Assembly (NCBI GenBank): GCA_903921205.1
Contig: CAIXPF010000183.1
Span: 1-38,749 of the forward strand
DNA: 38,749 nt
Direction of reading: 5' to 3'
Source: an uncultured Acidimicrobiia bacterium
GTDB lineage: Bacteria > Actinomycetota > Acidimicrobiia > Acidimicrobiales > CAIXPF01
Shown: positions 24,541 through 35,036 of the stretch, one piece after another
How positions within the stretch are numbered: position 1 is the first letter of the stretch
Layout: each line of letters starts with the position of its first letter
The notes under the pieces: generated by a model
Databases searched by the model: none
Told to the model about the DNA's origin: nothing
The model's input: the letters and a program-made list of their open reading frames with translations, nothing else
Made by a program: the position numbers and the translations under genes

Positions 24541-25620
24541 ATGGAATTCGGGATGTGCGTCATCACCAAGCTCGACGAGGCGGATTTCGCCAAGCAGTGC
24601 GAGGACCTCGGCTTCGACATGCTGTGGGTACCCGACAGCCAGATGATCTGGGGCGACTGCTATGCCTACATGGCCCTCGCCGCCGAGCGGACCAGCCGGA
24701 TCAAGCTCGCCACCGGCGTCGCCGTTGCCGGGACCCGCGCCGCACCGGTCATCGCCCACTCGATCGCCTCGGTGGCCACCATCGCCCCGGGCAGAGTGTC
24801 GTTGGGGATCGGTTCGGGCAACAGCGCCTACCGGTTCATGAACCTCAAGCCGCTACCCATCAAGAAGTACGCCGACGAGATCCGCGCCGTGCGCGGCCTG
24901 CTGGCCGGCGAGGAGGTGGAGTACACCTTCCGAGGGGTGACCGCACCCATCAAGCTGCTGATGGCCGACCGGGGCTTCGTCAACCTCGAGCAGAAGATCC
25001 CGGTGATCGTGTCAGGCTTCGGTCCCCGCTCCCAGGCCCTCGCCGGTGAGCTCGGCGACGGCCTGTTCGTGTCGCTGCCGAACGAGGAGCGGTCCATCGC
25101 CCGCTCGGTCGAGACCGTGCGCCGTGCCGCCGCCGACGCCGGCCGGACCGATGTCGACGTCGACAGCCCGAACTTCCCGGTCGTGAACCTGCTCAACGTG
25201 ATCATGCTCGACAAGGGCGAGGACATCCTCTCCGACCGGGTCATCGCCGAGCACGGCCCGTTCATCATCGCCGGGATGCACTACCTCTTCGACGGGGTAC
25301 GCCAATACAACCGCACCCCGCCGCGCGGCCTGCTCGACGTGTGGGAGGAGTACACCGCCATGATCGAGCGCACCCCCGAGCACATCCGCCACATCCGCAT
25401 CCACGACGGGCACTGCACCTATCTGCACCCCGACGAGGTCAAGCTCATCACCGAGAACCTCATCCGTTCGACCTGCATCGTCGGCCGGCCCGAGGAGTGC
25501 GTCGAGCAGCTGCGCGAGATGGAACAGGCCGGGGTCGACCAGATCGTGGTGCTGCCCGCCATGGGACACCAGCAGGCCTACGCGGAGCGCCTTGCCCGCG
25601 AGGTCATGGCGAAGATGTGA
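24541..25620 (+). CDS. F420/FMN-dependent LLM-class oxidoreductase
   Basis: The 359-residue protein belongs to the luciferase-like superfamily, in the methylene-tetrahydromethanopterin reductase-like branch. The N-terminal MEFGMCVITKLDEADF, then FDMLWVPDSQMIWGDCYAYM, RIKLATGVAVAGTR and LGIGSGNSAYRFMN are typical of this branch, which commonly uses F420. It differs from the two other LLM proteins here, which have the TEHHF motif. The start is ATG at 24541. It is coupled to a downstream hydrolase by a GTGA overlap, which implies that the oxidoreductase product is hydrolysed by it, or the reverse. Confidence 0.87.
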   Translation: MEFGMCVITKLDEADFAKQCEDLGFDMLWVPDSQMIWGDCYAYMALAAERTSRIKLATGVAVAGTRAAPVIAHSIASVATIAPGRVSLGIGSGNSAYRFMNLKPLPIKKYADEIRAVRGLLAGEEVEYTFRGVTAPIKLLMADRGFVNLEQKIPVIVSGFGPRSQALAGELGDGLFVSLPNEERSIARSVETVRRAAADAGRTDVDVDSPNFPVVNLLNVIMLDKGEDILSDRVIAEHGPFIIAGMHYLFDGVRQYNRTPPRGLLDVWEEYTAMIERTPEHIRHIRIHDGHCTYLHPDEVKLITENLIRSTCIVGRPEECVEQLREMEQAGVDQIVVLPAMGHQQAYAERLAREVMAKM

Positions 25621-26276
25621 GCGCGGTGACCAGCCCGCACGTCTCCACCGTGTACCGGATCGACCGCGACGGGGCCGACCGGCTGCTGTTCCTGTTCCAC
25701 GGCTACAGCGCCGAGCAGCACCATCTCGCGGCGTATGTCCCGCTCGTCGACCCCGACGAACGGTTCAGCGCGATCTGCCCCCGGGCGTTGCACGACCTGC
25801 CCGATGGTGACGGGGCGAGCTGGTGGACCCGTGCTGCGAACGGGCCCGACCCGGTTTCGGTCCGCGCCGCAGTCGACGCCGTCGACGCCCTGATCGAGGC
25901 CGAGACCGTCGCCCGGTCGATCCCCCGGCACCGCTGCGTCATCGGCGGGTTCTCCCAGGGCGGGATGCTGTCACTGGCGTTGGCCACCCGGATCGGCGCG
26001 CCCCGCTACGCCGGTGTCTGGGCCATGTGCTGCGCGGCGCCCGAGGTCGACGGCCTGGCCACCGACCCCGCCGCCGCAGCGGGAACGCCGCTGCTGTGGC
26101 ACTACGGCACCGAGGACCCCATCATCTCCGTGGCCAGGGCCGAGGCCACCGCCGACCGGTTCGACGCAGCCGGCTGGCAGGTCACCCGCCGGCCCTACGC
26201 GATGGGACACACCCAACGCATCGAGATGATGGCGGACGCCCGTCATTGGCTGGCCGCGCTCGATTCCTCGACCTGA
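25617..26276 (+). CDS. Alpha/beta hydrolase, phospholipase/carboxylesterase family
   Basis: The serine hydrolase has 219 residues. The oxyanion loop LFLFHGYSAEQHH (about residue 21), the nucleophile elbow GFSQGGMLSLAL (about 108), Asp in TEDPIIS (about 165) and His in MGHTQRIEMM (about 196) make a complete triad. The arrangement matches the YpfH/carboxylesterase type. The GTG at 25617 overlaps the upstream stop (GTGA); a GTG at 25626 is an alternative three codons later. It is the second gene of a two-gene operon with the LLM oxidoreductase. Confidence 0.85.
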   Translation: MSAVTSPHVSTVYRIDRDGADRLLFLFHGYSAEQHHLAAYVPLVDPDERFSAICPRALHDLPDGDGASWWTRAANGPDPVSVRAAVDAVDALIEAETVARSIPRHRCVIGGFSQGGMLSLALATRIGAPRYAGVWAMCCAAPEVDGLATDPAAAAGTPLLWHYGTEDPIISVARAEATADRFDAAGWQVTRRPYAMGHTQRIEMMADARHWLAALDSST

Positions 26277-26325
26277 CCGGCGCTGCCGGCCCGACGGGAC
26301 CCACCAGACCGTCAGGTCGGAACCG

Positions 26326-26727
26326 TCAGGTCGGCAGCGGGTCGCCGTCGAGGTACACCCATCGGGTACCGATGCGCACGAAACGGCTGCGTTCGGCCAT
26401 GACCCCGCGCTCGCCGTCGCGTTCCCACTGCGCGGCGAAGGTGACGGTGCCGTCGCGGTCGAGTACCCGACCCCGTTCACGGTCGACCACCTCGAGCCCG
26501 GTCCAGCGGTACGTGCTGTCGGTGACCATCGGCGGGCAGGTATCGGGATGCCACGACCGGGTCAGGAACAGCGTGTCGCCGAGCGCATGGGCGCTGTAGC
26601 GGGCCCGCATCAGGGCCTCAGCGGTGGCCGGCTCCGCCTCGGCCCGCAGGTACGGCCCGCAACACCGTTCCAGGGCGTTACCGCTTCCGCACGGGCAGGT
26701 GGGCCCGGTCCGAGCGCCGACGCTCAT
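26326..26727 (-). CDS. YchJ-family protein with SEC-C zinc motif
   Basis: The 133-residue protein has an N-terminal SEC-C motif CPCGSGNALERCCGPY (about residues 11-26), where four cysteines would bind zinc. RARYSAHALGDTLFL and TRSWHPDT, then the C-terminal beta-strand block ending RFVRIGTRWVYLDGD, follow the YchJ (UPF0225) pattern. The function is unknown. The ATG at 26727 fits the family's N-terminus. Its stop lies 50 nt from that of the convergent hydrolase, with a 13-bp direct repeat (ACCGTCAGGTCGG, twice at 26308-26334) across its end. Confidence 0.88.
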   Translation of the reverse strand: MSVGARTGPTCPCGSGNALERCCGPYLRAEAEPATAEALMRARYSAHALGDTLFLTRSWHPDTCPPMVTDSTYRWTGLEVVDRERGRVLDRDGTVTFAAQWERDGERGVMAERSRFVRIGTRWVYLDGDPLPT

Positions 26728-26922
26728 ACTGCCTCCGCTGCAGGTGGTGGAACGACCCGGTGCCGCTCCGTCGGACCGTAGCCTGCCAGGTGCGGGACCG
26801 TGCGCACAGTCGCCCGGGCACGACGGTGTTTCCCTGACCGGTCGATGCCCCTACGCTGCGGGTTCCGTCCGGCCGTGCGAGGCCGGCCGTTTCCCCGTAC
26901 GACCGACCGAGCAGGACGCCTC

Positions 26923-27426
26923 ATGATCGATCAAGAAGCACTCGCCACCGTCCAGGGTCCGCTCAAGGCGGCCTACCGGGAGAACCCCGAGGGGGCCAAG
27001 CTCACCCTGTCCGCCACCGGCCGGATCGGCGACGGAGTGACCTGCTCGGTGGAGACCGGGCGGGCCATGGTCAAGGCCGGGCTGCACCCCCTCACCGGCG
27101 GCGACGGACTGACCGCCTGCTCCGGCGACATGCTGCTCGAAGCCCTCGTGGCGTGCGCCGGGGTGACCCTCGGGGCCGTCGCCACCTCACTGGGCGTCGA
27201 GGTCGGCGACGCCACGCTGACCGCCGAGGGCGACCTCGACTTCCGGGGCACCCTCAGCGTGGCCAAGGACGCCCCGGTCGGCTTCTCCGCCATCCGGCTC
27301 CGGGTCGACCTCGACGCCGAGGTGTCCGACGAGCAGCGGGCCCTGCTCGAGAAGCTGACCGAGCGTTTCTGCGTGGTCTTCCAGACCCTGGCGACGCCAC
27401 CGGCATTGTCGGTCTCCTTCAGCTGA
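26923..27426 (+). CDS. OsmC-family peroxiredoxin-like protein
   Basis: The 167-residue OsmC-fold protein is from a group that reduces organic hydroperoxides through a pair of cysteines. The second family cysteine lies in CSGDMLLEALVACAGVTL (about residues 67-84) and another candidate is in DGVTCSVETGRA (about 40). The usual beta-strand tail is present. Start ATG at 26923; a longer frame reaches back 41 codons into non-coding sequence. The redox partner is not nearby. Catalytic pairing of the cysteines is not certain from sequence, since this subgroup differs from Ohr. Confidence 0.85.
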   Translation: MIDQEALATVQGPLKAAYRENPEGAKLTLSATGRIGDGVTCSVETGRAMVKAGLHPLTGGDGLTACSGDMLLEALVACAGVTLGAVATSLGVEVGDATLTAEGDLDFRGTLSVAKDAPVGFSAIRLRVDLDAEVSDEQRALLEKLTERFCVVFQTLATPPALSVSFS

Positions 27427-27450
27427 CCCGGCGGGCCTCGGCCGACGCGG

Positions 27451-27476
27451 CCGACGCGGCCAGTGGCCGCCGTCGG
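27451..27476. terminator. Weak GC hairpin after the OsmC-type gene
   Basis: CCGACGCGGCC, loop AGT, and GGCCGCCGTCGG pair with a single bulged C. It lies 25 nt after the OsmC stop and ahead of the acetyl-CoA synthetase operon. It may insulate the two units. The surrounding 160 nt otherwise hold only the promoter and start region of the next operon. Confidence 0.35.
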
Positions 27477-27586
27477 TCGGGGTGAGCCTGCCGTTCCGGC
27501 CAGACGCACCCGGCTCGGGGCCTCCGTCGTCGACCCGGGGCCGTTGGGCCCTGGTACCCGGCCCGTCGGACGGACAGGGTGGCTCC

Positions 27587-29297
<1,711 letters not shown>

Positions 29298-29305
<8 letters not shown>

Positions 29306-30263
29306 TCGTGTCGAGTTGCTCCGGGACATGGTGCTGGTCCGTCAGTTCGAGGAGCGCTGTGCCCGGCTGTACCAGGAGGCCAAGATCCGCGGCTTCGTCC
29401 ACCTCTACGTCGGCGAGGAGGCGGTGGCGGCCGCTGTGATGGGCGTCCTGCAACCCCGGGACAGGGCCGTGGCCACCTACCGCGACCACGGCCACGCCCT
29501 GCTCAAGGGCGTGTCACCCGAGGCGGTCATGGCCGAGATGTACGGCCGGGTCGACGGCTGCAGCGGCGGACGGGGCGGCTCGATGCACCTCTTCGACGTC
29601 GCCCACGGGCTCTACGGTGGCCACGGGATCGTCGGAGGCGGGTTACCCATCGCTGTCGGCCTGGCCCTTGCCGACAAGCTGCAGGCCCGTGACCGGGTCA
29701 CGGTGTGCTTCTTCGGCGAGGGGGCGGTGGCCGAGGGCGAGTTCCACGAATGTCTCAACCTGGCCGCGCTGTGGTCGCTCCCGGTGGTGTTCTGCTGCGA
29801 GAACAACCTCTACGCCATGGGCACCGCGCTCGAACGCTCCGAGGCCGACACCGACCTCAGCGTGCGCGCCGCCACCTACGGCCTGGCGGCCTGGAGTGTC
29901 GACGGCATGGACGTCGACGCGGTCACCCACACCGCGCAGCGGGCGGTGGAAATGGCCCGTGGGGGCGCCCCCTGCTTCGTGGAATGCCGCACCTACCGCT
30001 TTCGGGCGCACTCGATGTACGACCCGGAGCTGTACCGGGACCGGGCAGAGGTCGAACGCTGGCGTGAGCGCGACCCCATCGACCTGCACCGGACGCGACT
30101 CGAGGCCTCGGGTGATCTCGAGCCAGGAGCCTTCGACGCGATGCGGGCCGGGGTCGACGCCGCGATCGACCGCGCCGTGGCCTTCGCCGAGTCCTCGGGG
30201 CTCGAACCCCTCGACCAGCTGACCCGCCACGTGTACGCCGCCGGCCCGGAGGCGGGCCGATGA
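29298..30263 (+). CDS. 2-oxoacid dehydrogenase E1 component, alpha subunit
   Basis: With the beta subunit it forms the thiamine diphosphate-dependent decarboxylase of a pyruvate, acetoin or branched-chain complex. It is 321 residues. Motifs are LYVGEEAV (about residue 37), [13 protein letters not shown] (about 57), the phosphorylation-loop region GGRGGSMHL (about 92) and the ThDP/Mg motif [20 protein letters not shown] ending in CENNLYAMG (about 138-175). The usual GDG is GEG here, which keeps an acidic Mg ligand. The start ATG at 29298 overlaps the synthetase gene by 8 nt. The short length and motif style fit the pyruvate/acetoin group. The exact substrate cannot be told. Confidence 0.9.
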
Positions 30264-31240
30264 GCCGGGTCACCTGCCGCGACGCCATGGGCCGCGCCAT
30301 CCGCCGGGCGCTGCTCGAGGACGACCGGGTCTTCCTCATGGGCGAGGACGTCGGCCGCTACGGCGGTTGCTTCGGGGTGTCGAAGGGCCTGTACGACGAG
30401 TTCGGGCCGGAACGCATCCGCGACACGCCACTGTCGGAGTCGGCCTTCGTCGGCGCCGGCATCGGTGCCGCCATCGCCGGGATGCGACCGATCGTCGAGA
30501 TCATGACGTGCAACTTCAGCCTGCTGGCTCTGGACCAGATCCTCAACAATGCCGCCACCCTGCGGCACATGTCGGGCGGGCAGATCGGGGTGCCGTTGGT
30601 CATCCGGATGACCACCGGTGGCGGGCGGCAGCTCGCCGCCCAGCACTCCCACAGCCTCGAGGGCTGGTACGCCCACATCCCGGGCCTCACCGTGCTCACC
30701 CCGGCCACCGTCGAGGACTTCGCCGGCATGCTCGGGCCGGCGCTGGCCGACCCCGACCCGGTGCTCATCTTCGAACACGGCGGCCTCTACAACGTCGATG
30801 CAGAGCTGCCCGACGAGGATCCGGCCGTCGACATCAACAAGGCCGCGGTCCGCCGTGCCGGCCAGGACATCAGCCTGCTCACCTACGGCGGTTCGCTGCC
30901 CAAGTGCATGGCCGCGGCCGACGAGCTGGCGGCCTCGGGCATCGAAGCCGAGGTGATCGACCTGCGGGTTCTGCGCCCGCTCGACGACGAGGCCATCGTC
31001 ACCACCGTGTCCCGGACCCACCGGGCGGTGGTGGTGGACGAAGGCTGGCGCTCGGGCGGGATCGGGGCGGAGATCTCCGCCCGGATCATGGAGCAGGCGT
31101 TCTGGGAGCTCGACGCACCGGTAGCCCGGGTCGCCACCGCCGAGGTTCCCCTGCCCTACCCCAAGCATCTCGAGGACGCCGCGCTGCCCTCGGTGCCGGC
31201 AATCGTCGGCGCAGCGAAGGAGTTGCTCGGCCGTGGCTGA
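30260..31240 (+). CDS. 2-oxoacid dehydrogenase E1 component, beta subunit
   Basis: The 326-residue E1 beta pairs with the preceding E1 alpha. Family motifs are [12 protein letters not shown] (about residue 26), [20 protein letters not shown] (about 53), [15 protein letters not shown] (about 76), [19 protein letters not shown] (about 114) and the C-terminal [14 protein letters not shown] at 30260 overlaps the E1 alpha stop as ATGA, so synthesis of the two subunits is probably coupled. Confidence 0.92.
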   Translation: MSRVTCRDAMGRAIRRALLEDDRVFLMGEDVGRYGGCFGVSKGLYDEFGPERIRDTPLSESAFVGAGIGAAIAGMRPIVEIMTCNFSLLALDQILNNAATLRHMSGGQIGVPLVIRMTTGGGRQLAAQHSHSLEGWYAHIPGLTVLTPATVEDFAGMLGPALADPDPVLIFEHGGLYNVDAELPDEDPAVDINKAAVRRAGQDISLLTYGGSLPKCMAAADELAASGIEAEVIDLRVLRPLDDEAIVTTVSRTHRAVVVDEGWRSGGIGAEISARIMEQAFWELDAPVARVATAEVPLPYPKHLEDAALPSVPAIVGAAKELLGRG

Positions 31241-32672
31241 TCGGACCGCCTTCGCCATGCCCTCGCTCGGAGCCGACATGGTGGCCGGCACCGTCCTGGC
31301 GTGGCACGTGCAGCCAGGTGACCGGGTGCAACCCGGTGACCTGGTGGCACTGGTCGACACCGACAAGTCCGAGATCGAGATCGAGACGTTCGACGCCGGG
31401 ATCGTCTCGGAGCTCGTCGTACCGGAAGGTATGCAGGTACCGGTCGGTACGGTCATCGCCTATTTCGACCCGGTCGGCACGGGTTCCCCGCGCGACGACC
31501 GCTCCGCGGTACCGGATGCCGAGGCCGAACCCACCCGGCCGGCCATACTTCCCGACCAGGCCGACCAGGCCGACCAGGCCGACGCTGCCGGGCCGGCCGA
31601 CCCCGCGGGTGAGCCAGCACGGGTGCCGCACCACGAGCCCCGCGTGGTCTCGCCGTTGGTCCGCCGGTTGGCCGAGGAGGCGCATCTCGACCCGGAACGC
31701 CTCGAGGGCACCGGGCCGGGGAAGCAGGTCCGGCGAGCAGACATCGAGGCACGCGGGGCGACACGCGGGGCGACACGCGTCAGCCCCCGGGCCCGCCGAC
31801 TCGCCCGGCTCGCCGGGCTCGACCCCACCGCCGTGGTCGGCACCGGCCCGGCGGGCACCGTCACCGGCGTGGACGTCCTCGCCCACAACCGGCCGGGGCC
31901 GGGGCAGGCTCCGGTAGGCACGACAACGCCCGCCCCGGCCACGACGCAGCCGGCCGAACCCGGCGTCGCACGAGCCCCCGGGGGCACCGGGCGGCGGGAC
32001 GGGACGGCGGACGACCGGTCGCGGCGGGCGACCGCGATCCTGATGGAGCGTTCGTGGCGGGAGATCCCCCACTACCACCTCGCCACCCGGCTCGACGTGT
32101 CCACCATGGTGAGGTGGCTGGCCGACACGAACGAGACCCGCCCGATCGGCGAACGGATCCTCGCAGCGGCGGTCCTGCTGCGGGCCACGGCACTCGCTGC
32201 GGCCCGTCACCCCAGGCTCAACGGCTGGTGGATCGACGGCGCGTTCAGACCGGCCAACCAGGTCGACCTCGGCACCGTCGTCGCCCGGCGCGGTGGCGGA
32301 CTGCTGGCCCCGACCATCACCGATGCGGCCAGCCGGGACCTCGGCGAGGTCATGCACACGCTGCACGACCTCGTACAGCGTGTCCGGCGAGGACGCCTAC
32401 GTGGCGGCGATCTGACCCCGGCCTCGATCACCGTGACCAACCTCGGCGAGCTTGGGGTCGACGAGGTGCACGGGGTGATCCATCCGCCGCAGGTCGCCCT
32501 GGTCGGGTTCGGTGCCGTCCACGAGGAGGCCTGGGCCGACGGTGGCATGGTGGCGGCCCGTCCCGTGCTGCACGTCAGCCTGGCCGGGGACCATCGGGTG
32601 TCCGACGGGCTGGCCGGTGCGGCATTCCTGACCGATCTCGCCGAGCTTCTCGAGCACCCGGAGCAGTTGTGA
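31233..32672 (+). CDS. 2-oxoacid dehydrogenase E2 acyltransferase with tandem E3-binding domains
   Basis: The 479-residue core subunit has one lipoyl domain (about residues 5-80; lipoyl lysine K45 in [11 protein letters not shown]), a Pro/Ala/Asp linker, then two peripheral subunit-binding domains. The first (about 138-172) contains [20 protein letters not shown] and GTGPGKQ. The second (about 183-218) contains [15 protein letters not shown] and GTGPAGTV. The catalytic domain (about 260-479) ends with GDHRVSDG, where H454 and D458 are the catalytic pair. Most E2 proteins have a single E3-binding domain. GTG at 31233 overlaps E1 beta by 8 nt and follows AAGGAG. No E3 (lipoamide dehydrogenase) gene is in the window. 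Confidence 0.92.
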   Translation: MADRTAFAMPSLGADMVAGTVLAWHVQPGDRVQPGDLVALVDTDKSEIEIETFDAGIVSELVVPEGMQVPVGTVIAYFDPVGTGSPRDDRSAVPDAEAEPTRPAILPDQADQADQADAAGPADPAGEPARVPHHEPRVVSPLVRRLAEEAHLDPERLEGTGPGKQVRRADIEARGATRGATRVSPRARRLARLAGLDPTAVVGTGPAGTVTGVDVLAHNRPGPGQAPVGTTTPAPATTQPAEPGVARAPGGTGRRDGTADDRSRRATAILMERSWREIPHYHLATRLDVSTMVRWLADTNETRPIGERILAAAVLLRATALAAARHPRLNGWWIDGAFRPANQVDLGTVVARRGGGLLAPTITDAASRDLGEVMHTLHDLVQRVRRGRLRGGDLTPASITVTNLGELGVDEVHGVIHPPQVALVGFGAVHEEAWADGGMVAARPVLHVSLAGDHRVSDGLAGAAFLTDLAELLEHPEQL

Positions 32673-32911
32673 ACCCGACCTGTGACCTGATCCTGCGCCT
32701 GCTGGCGGACCTCGCGCCGGAGATCGACCCGGCCGCCGTGGACGTCGAGCTGCCCCTACGTGACCAGGTCGATCTCGACTCGATGGACACCCTCACCCTG
32801 ATGGAGGCCGTCGCCGAGCACACCGGCGTCGAGGTTCCCGAACGCGACTACCCGCTCGTCGGTTCGGTGGCGGCCCTGGCGCGCTACACCGACGCCCGCC
32901 GTGCGGGCTGA
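32669..32911 (+). CDS. Stand-alone acyl carrier protein
   Basis: The 80-residue acidic four-helix protein has the phosphopantetheine site DSMD (S38) after VDLDSMDTLTLMEAVAEHTG, and ends in LVGSVAALARYTDAR, as in ACPs. The GTG at 32669 overlaps the E2 stop (GTGA). No fatty acid or polyketide synthase lies near it. It probably serves the synthetase/E1/E2 operon as an acyl or aminoacyl carrier, though it could also carry an acyl group for the nearby SDR and crotonase proteins. Its stop is one base from that of the convergent GNAT gene. Confidence 0.85.
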   Translation: MNPTCDLILRLLADLAPEIDPAAVDVELPLRDQVDLDSMDTLTLMEAVAEHTGVEVPERDYPLVGSVAALARYTDARRAG

Positions 32912-32918
32912 GTCAGCC
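32906..32918. terminator. Short inverted repeat made of the two convergent stop codons
   Basis: GGCTGA G TCAGCC is a perfect inverted repeat. The left arm carries the stop TGA of the ACP gene (32909-32911). The right arm carries the stop of the GNAT gene on the other strand (32913-32915). It may form a small hairpin, but a six-pair stem would be weak by itself. Confidence 0.4.
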
Positions 32919-34082
32919 GCCGTCCGGGCTGAGATCCGCCGGGCCGACGTCGTCTGCCGCATCGGTGCCGACCTCCGGCGCATCACCTGCCGCCGGGTTC
33001 CGACCGGATGCCGGTGCGGTGCCGGCCTCCGCAACGGGACCGGTGCGTGCCGCGATCGTGCGCAGGGCCTCGGCGACGCCGCCCGAGAGTCCGCACACCT
33101 GCACCGGCACGCCGTCCACCCGACGACGGTGTGCGGCGGCCAACGCGGCGAATCCCCCATCGTCGGGCGTGTCGGTCCCGTCGGTGACGACCACGATCTC
33201 GTCGGCGCCGTCGACCAACGGACAGTGTCCCCCATCGAGCAGCGGACAGCGCCCACGGGGCCGGCCGTGCGGACCGGGACAGCTGAGCACCTCGAGCCCG
33301 GCAGCACCCCCCGGGGCCTCCTGGACCATCCGATCGTCCTGCCCGGCCTGACCGAGCGCACCGGCACGGCTCGCAGGGCCCGAAGACCCCACAGGGCCCG
33401 CACGTTCCGGCCCGACGGACCAGCGGCCACCGGGCGATTCCAGCAGAACCCGGGTGCGAGCCGGGTCACGACGCGAGGGCCAACCCGGTACACGCGCTCC
33501 GGTGGCCATCACCAGGCGGATCTCCCCGCGTGAGGGCTGTTCGACGACCGCGCTGCCGCGATGGCTGATGAGGCCGAGCATCGGCCGGTTGTCGAGGCGG
33601 ACCACCGCCTCGAGGTTCTGCACCCCCGCCTCGTGCGCCGCTCCGGCCAACACGTCGAGCAGGAACGGTCCGAGCCAGCCGCGCCAGCCCGCCGCCGTGG
33701 TGATCCCCAGCTCACCGTTGCCGTTCGCGAGCAGGGCGTAGCCGGCCTCGGCGACCAGCTCGCCGTCGGCGTCGTCACCGACCCGATCTCCTTCGGGTGC
33801 GCCGCCGGGATGCTCGGCCGCGCTGCCGCCCGGAGCAGGGACCACGAACGCGCCGAGTACGCAGCCGCGGGCCGGGTCGAGCCATCGCCGGATGAACGCC
33901 TCCGCAGGAGGGAAGGCCGAGAAGAACCGCAGTCGTCGGTCCTCGTCGTCGAGCGCATCGTAGAGCGCCACCAGCCGGCCGAGGTCGTCCGTACCGAGCG
34001 CACGCACCTTCAGATGCCCGCCGTCGGGCAGGGCAACCCCCAACGGCACGAAGCCTCCCGGCTGCGGCACCTCGGCGGGCAT
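32913..34082 (-). CDS. GNAT acetyltransferase fused to a Cys-Pro-Leu C-terminal region
   Basis: The 389-residue protein begins with a GNAT domain (about residues 1-190). ALPDGGHLKVRALGTDD, DEDRRLRFFSAFPPAEAF and WRGWLGPFLLDVLAGAAHEA with RLDNRPMLGLISHRG follow the layout of the Pat/AcuA type of protein lysine acetyltransferases. A basic linker precedes an unrecognised region (about 275-350) with CPLLDGGHCPLVDGADEIVV, which may be a metal- or redox-linked sensor, and a low-complexity tail. I chose ATG at 34082, since upstream frames run into the SDR gene; GTG at 34085 is an alternative. It converges on the acsA-ACP operon, an interesting place for an acyltransferase that could modify AcsA. Confidence 0.75.
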   Translation of the reverse strand: MPAEVPQPGGFVPLGVALPDGGHLKVRALGTDDLGRLVALYDALDDEDRRLRFFSAFPPAEAFIRRWLDPARGCVLGAFVVPAPGGSAAEHPGGAPEGDRVGDDADGELVAEAGYALLANGNGELGITTAAGWRGWLGPFLLDVLAGAAHEAGVQNLEAVVRLDNRPMLGLISHRGSAVVEQPSRGEIRLVMATGARVPGWPSRRDPARTRVLLESPGGRWSVGPERAGPVGSSGPASRAGALGQAGQDDRMVQEAPGGAAGLEVLSCPGPHGRPRGRCPLLDGGHCPLVDGADEIVVVTDGTDTPDDGGFAALAAAHRRRVDGVPVQVCGLSGGVAEALRTIAARTGPVAEAGTAPASGRNPAAGDAPEVGTDAADDVGPADLSPDGG

Positions 34083-34155
34083 CACGAACCCGTCGGCACG
34101 TTGCTGCGGGGACGACGGCGGTTCTGCGGCGGCATGGGGGCTCGTGGGGTGACCC

Positions 34156-34992
34156 TCAGCGGTCCAGCCCGCTCGGCGGGGCGAAGCTCGTGCCACCGTC
34201 GCAGGCGATGGCCACCCCGGTGATGAACCCGGATTCGGGCAGGGCCAGGAAGCGCACCAGGTTGGCGATGTCCGCCGGTTCGCCGAGTCGGCCGACCGCG
34301 CTCTGGCGCACCCCACGCGAGCGGTGGTGCTCGGGCATCGACAGCACCAGCGGCGTGCCGATCAGACCGGGCAGCACGGCGTTGGCGGTGACCCCACCCC
34401 GTCCGTACTCCTGGGCCACCGCCTGGGTGAACGCGATCACGGCGGCCTTGGACGCGGCGTACCCGGGTTGGCCGCCACCGGGACGCAGCGCGGCGATCGA
34501 CGAGATGTTCACCACCCGCCCCCAGCCCCGTGCGGCCATCGCCGGCACGGTGGCCCGCACCGTGTTGAACGCCCCGGACAGGTTGACCGACAGCTCGTGG
34601 TCCCAGGCCTCGAGCGTCATGTCGGTGATGGAGGCGATGTTGTTGACGATCCCGGCGTTGTTGACCAGGACGTCGACCGGCCCGAGCTCGGCCTCGACCC
34701 GGGCCACGCCGGCCCGGACGGAGCCCTCGTCGGCCACGTCGAGCTCGACCACCGCAGCGCGGCTGCCGAGGTCCTGCACCGCCTGCCAGGTCGGCACCTC
34801 CTCCTCGGGGCCGGACACCCTGCGCCGGAGGCGGTAGTAGGGCTCGCCGTCGAACGGTTCGGGGTGACGGTCGGCGACGGCGACGGCCGCACCTGCCTCG
34901 GCCAGCGCCAGGCAGATGGCCCGGCCGATTCCGCGCGCCCCACCGGTGACCAGTGCGACCTTGCCCTCGAGCGGTTGTGTCGGCATGCCCAT
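34156..34992 (-). CDS. SDR-family NAD(P)-dependent oxidoreductase
   Basis: This 278-residue classical short-chain dehydrogenase has TGGARGIG (about residue 16, nucleotide binding), NNAGIVNNIA (about 108), the NISS strand and the catalytic YAASK (about 180). ADRHPEPFDG after beta-2 suggests NAD preference (an Asp there), followed by a longer-than-usual loop with an RLRRR cluster. FITG then DGG mark the C-terminus. ATG at 34992 follows AGGG; a second ATG at 34986 is two codons later. It lies between an alpha/beta hydrolase upstream and the GNAT gene downstream on the same strand. The alcohol or ketone substrate is unknown. Confidence 0.92.
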   Translation of the reverse strand: MGMPTQPLEGKVALVTGGARGIGRAICLALAEAGAAVAVADRHPEPFDGEPYYRLRRRVSGPEEEVPTWQAVQDLGSRAAVVELDVADEGSVRAGVARVEAELGPVDVLVNNAGIVNNIASITDMTLEAWDHELSVNLSGAFNTVRATVPAMAARGWGRVVNISSIAALRPGGGQPGYAASKAAVIAFTQAVAQEYGRGGVTANAVLPGLIGTPLVLSMPEHHRSRGVRQSAVGRLGEPADIANLVRFLALPESGFITGVAIACDGGTSFAPPSGLDR

Positions 34993-35036
34993 GCCCGACA
35001 CCCTAGAGAACCCGGCGAACCCGAGAGCTCGGCACC

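Noticed and set aside
26308-26334. Direct repeat ACCGTCAGGTCGG twice
   Set aside because: The 13-bp repeat with a one-base gap lies at the end of the YchJ-type gene. It is too short and not linked to any mobile element; probably slippage.
31550-31590. Short direct repeats GACCAGGCC in E2
   Set aside because: They code for the DQA linker repeats of the E2 protein and keep the frame, so they are simple protein-linker expansion.
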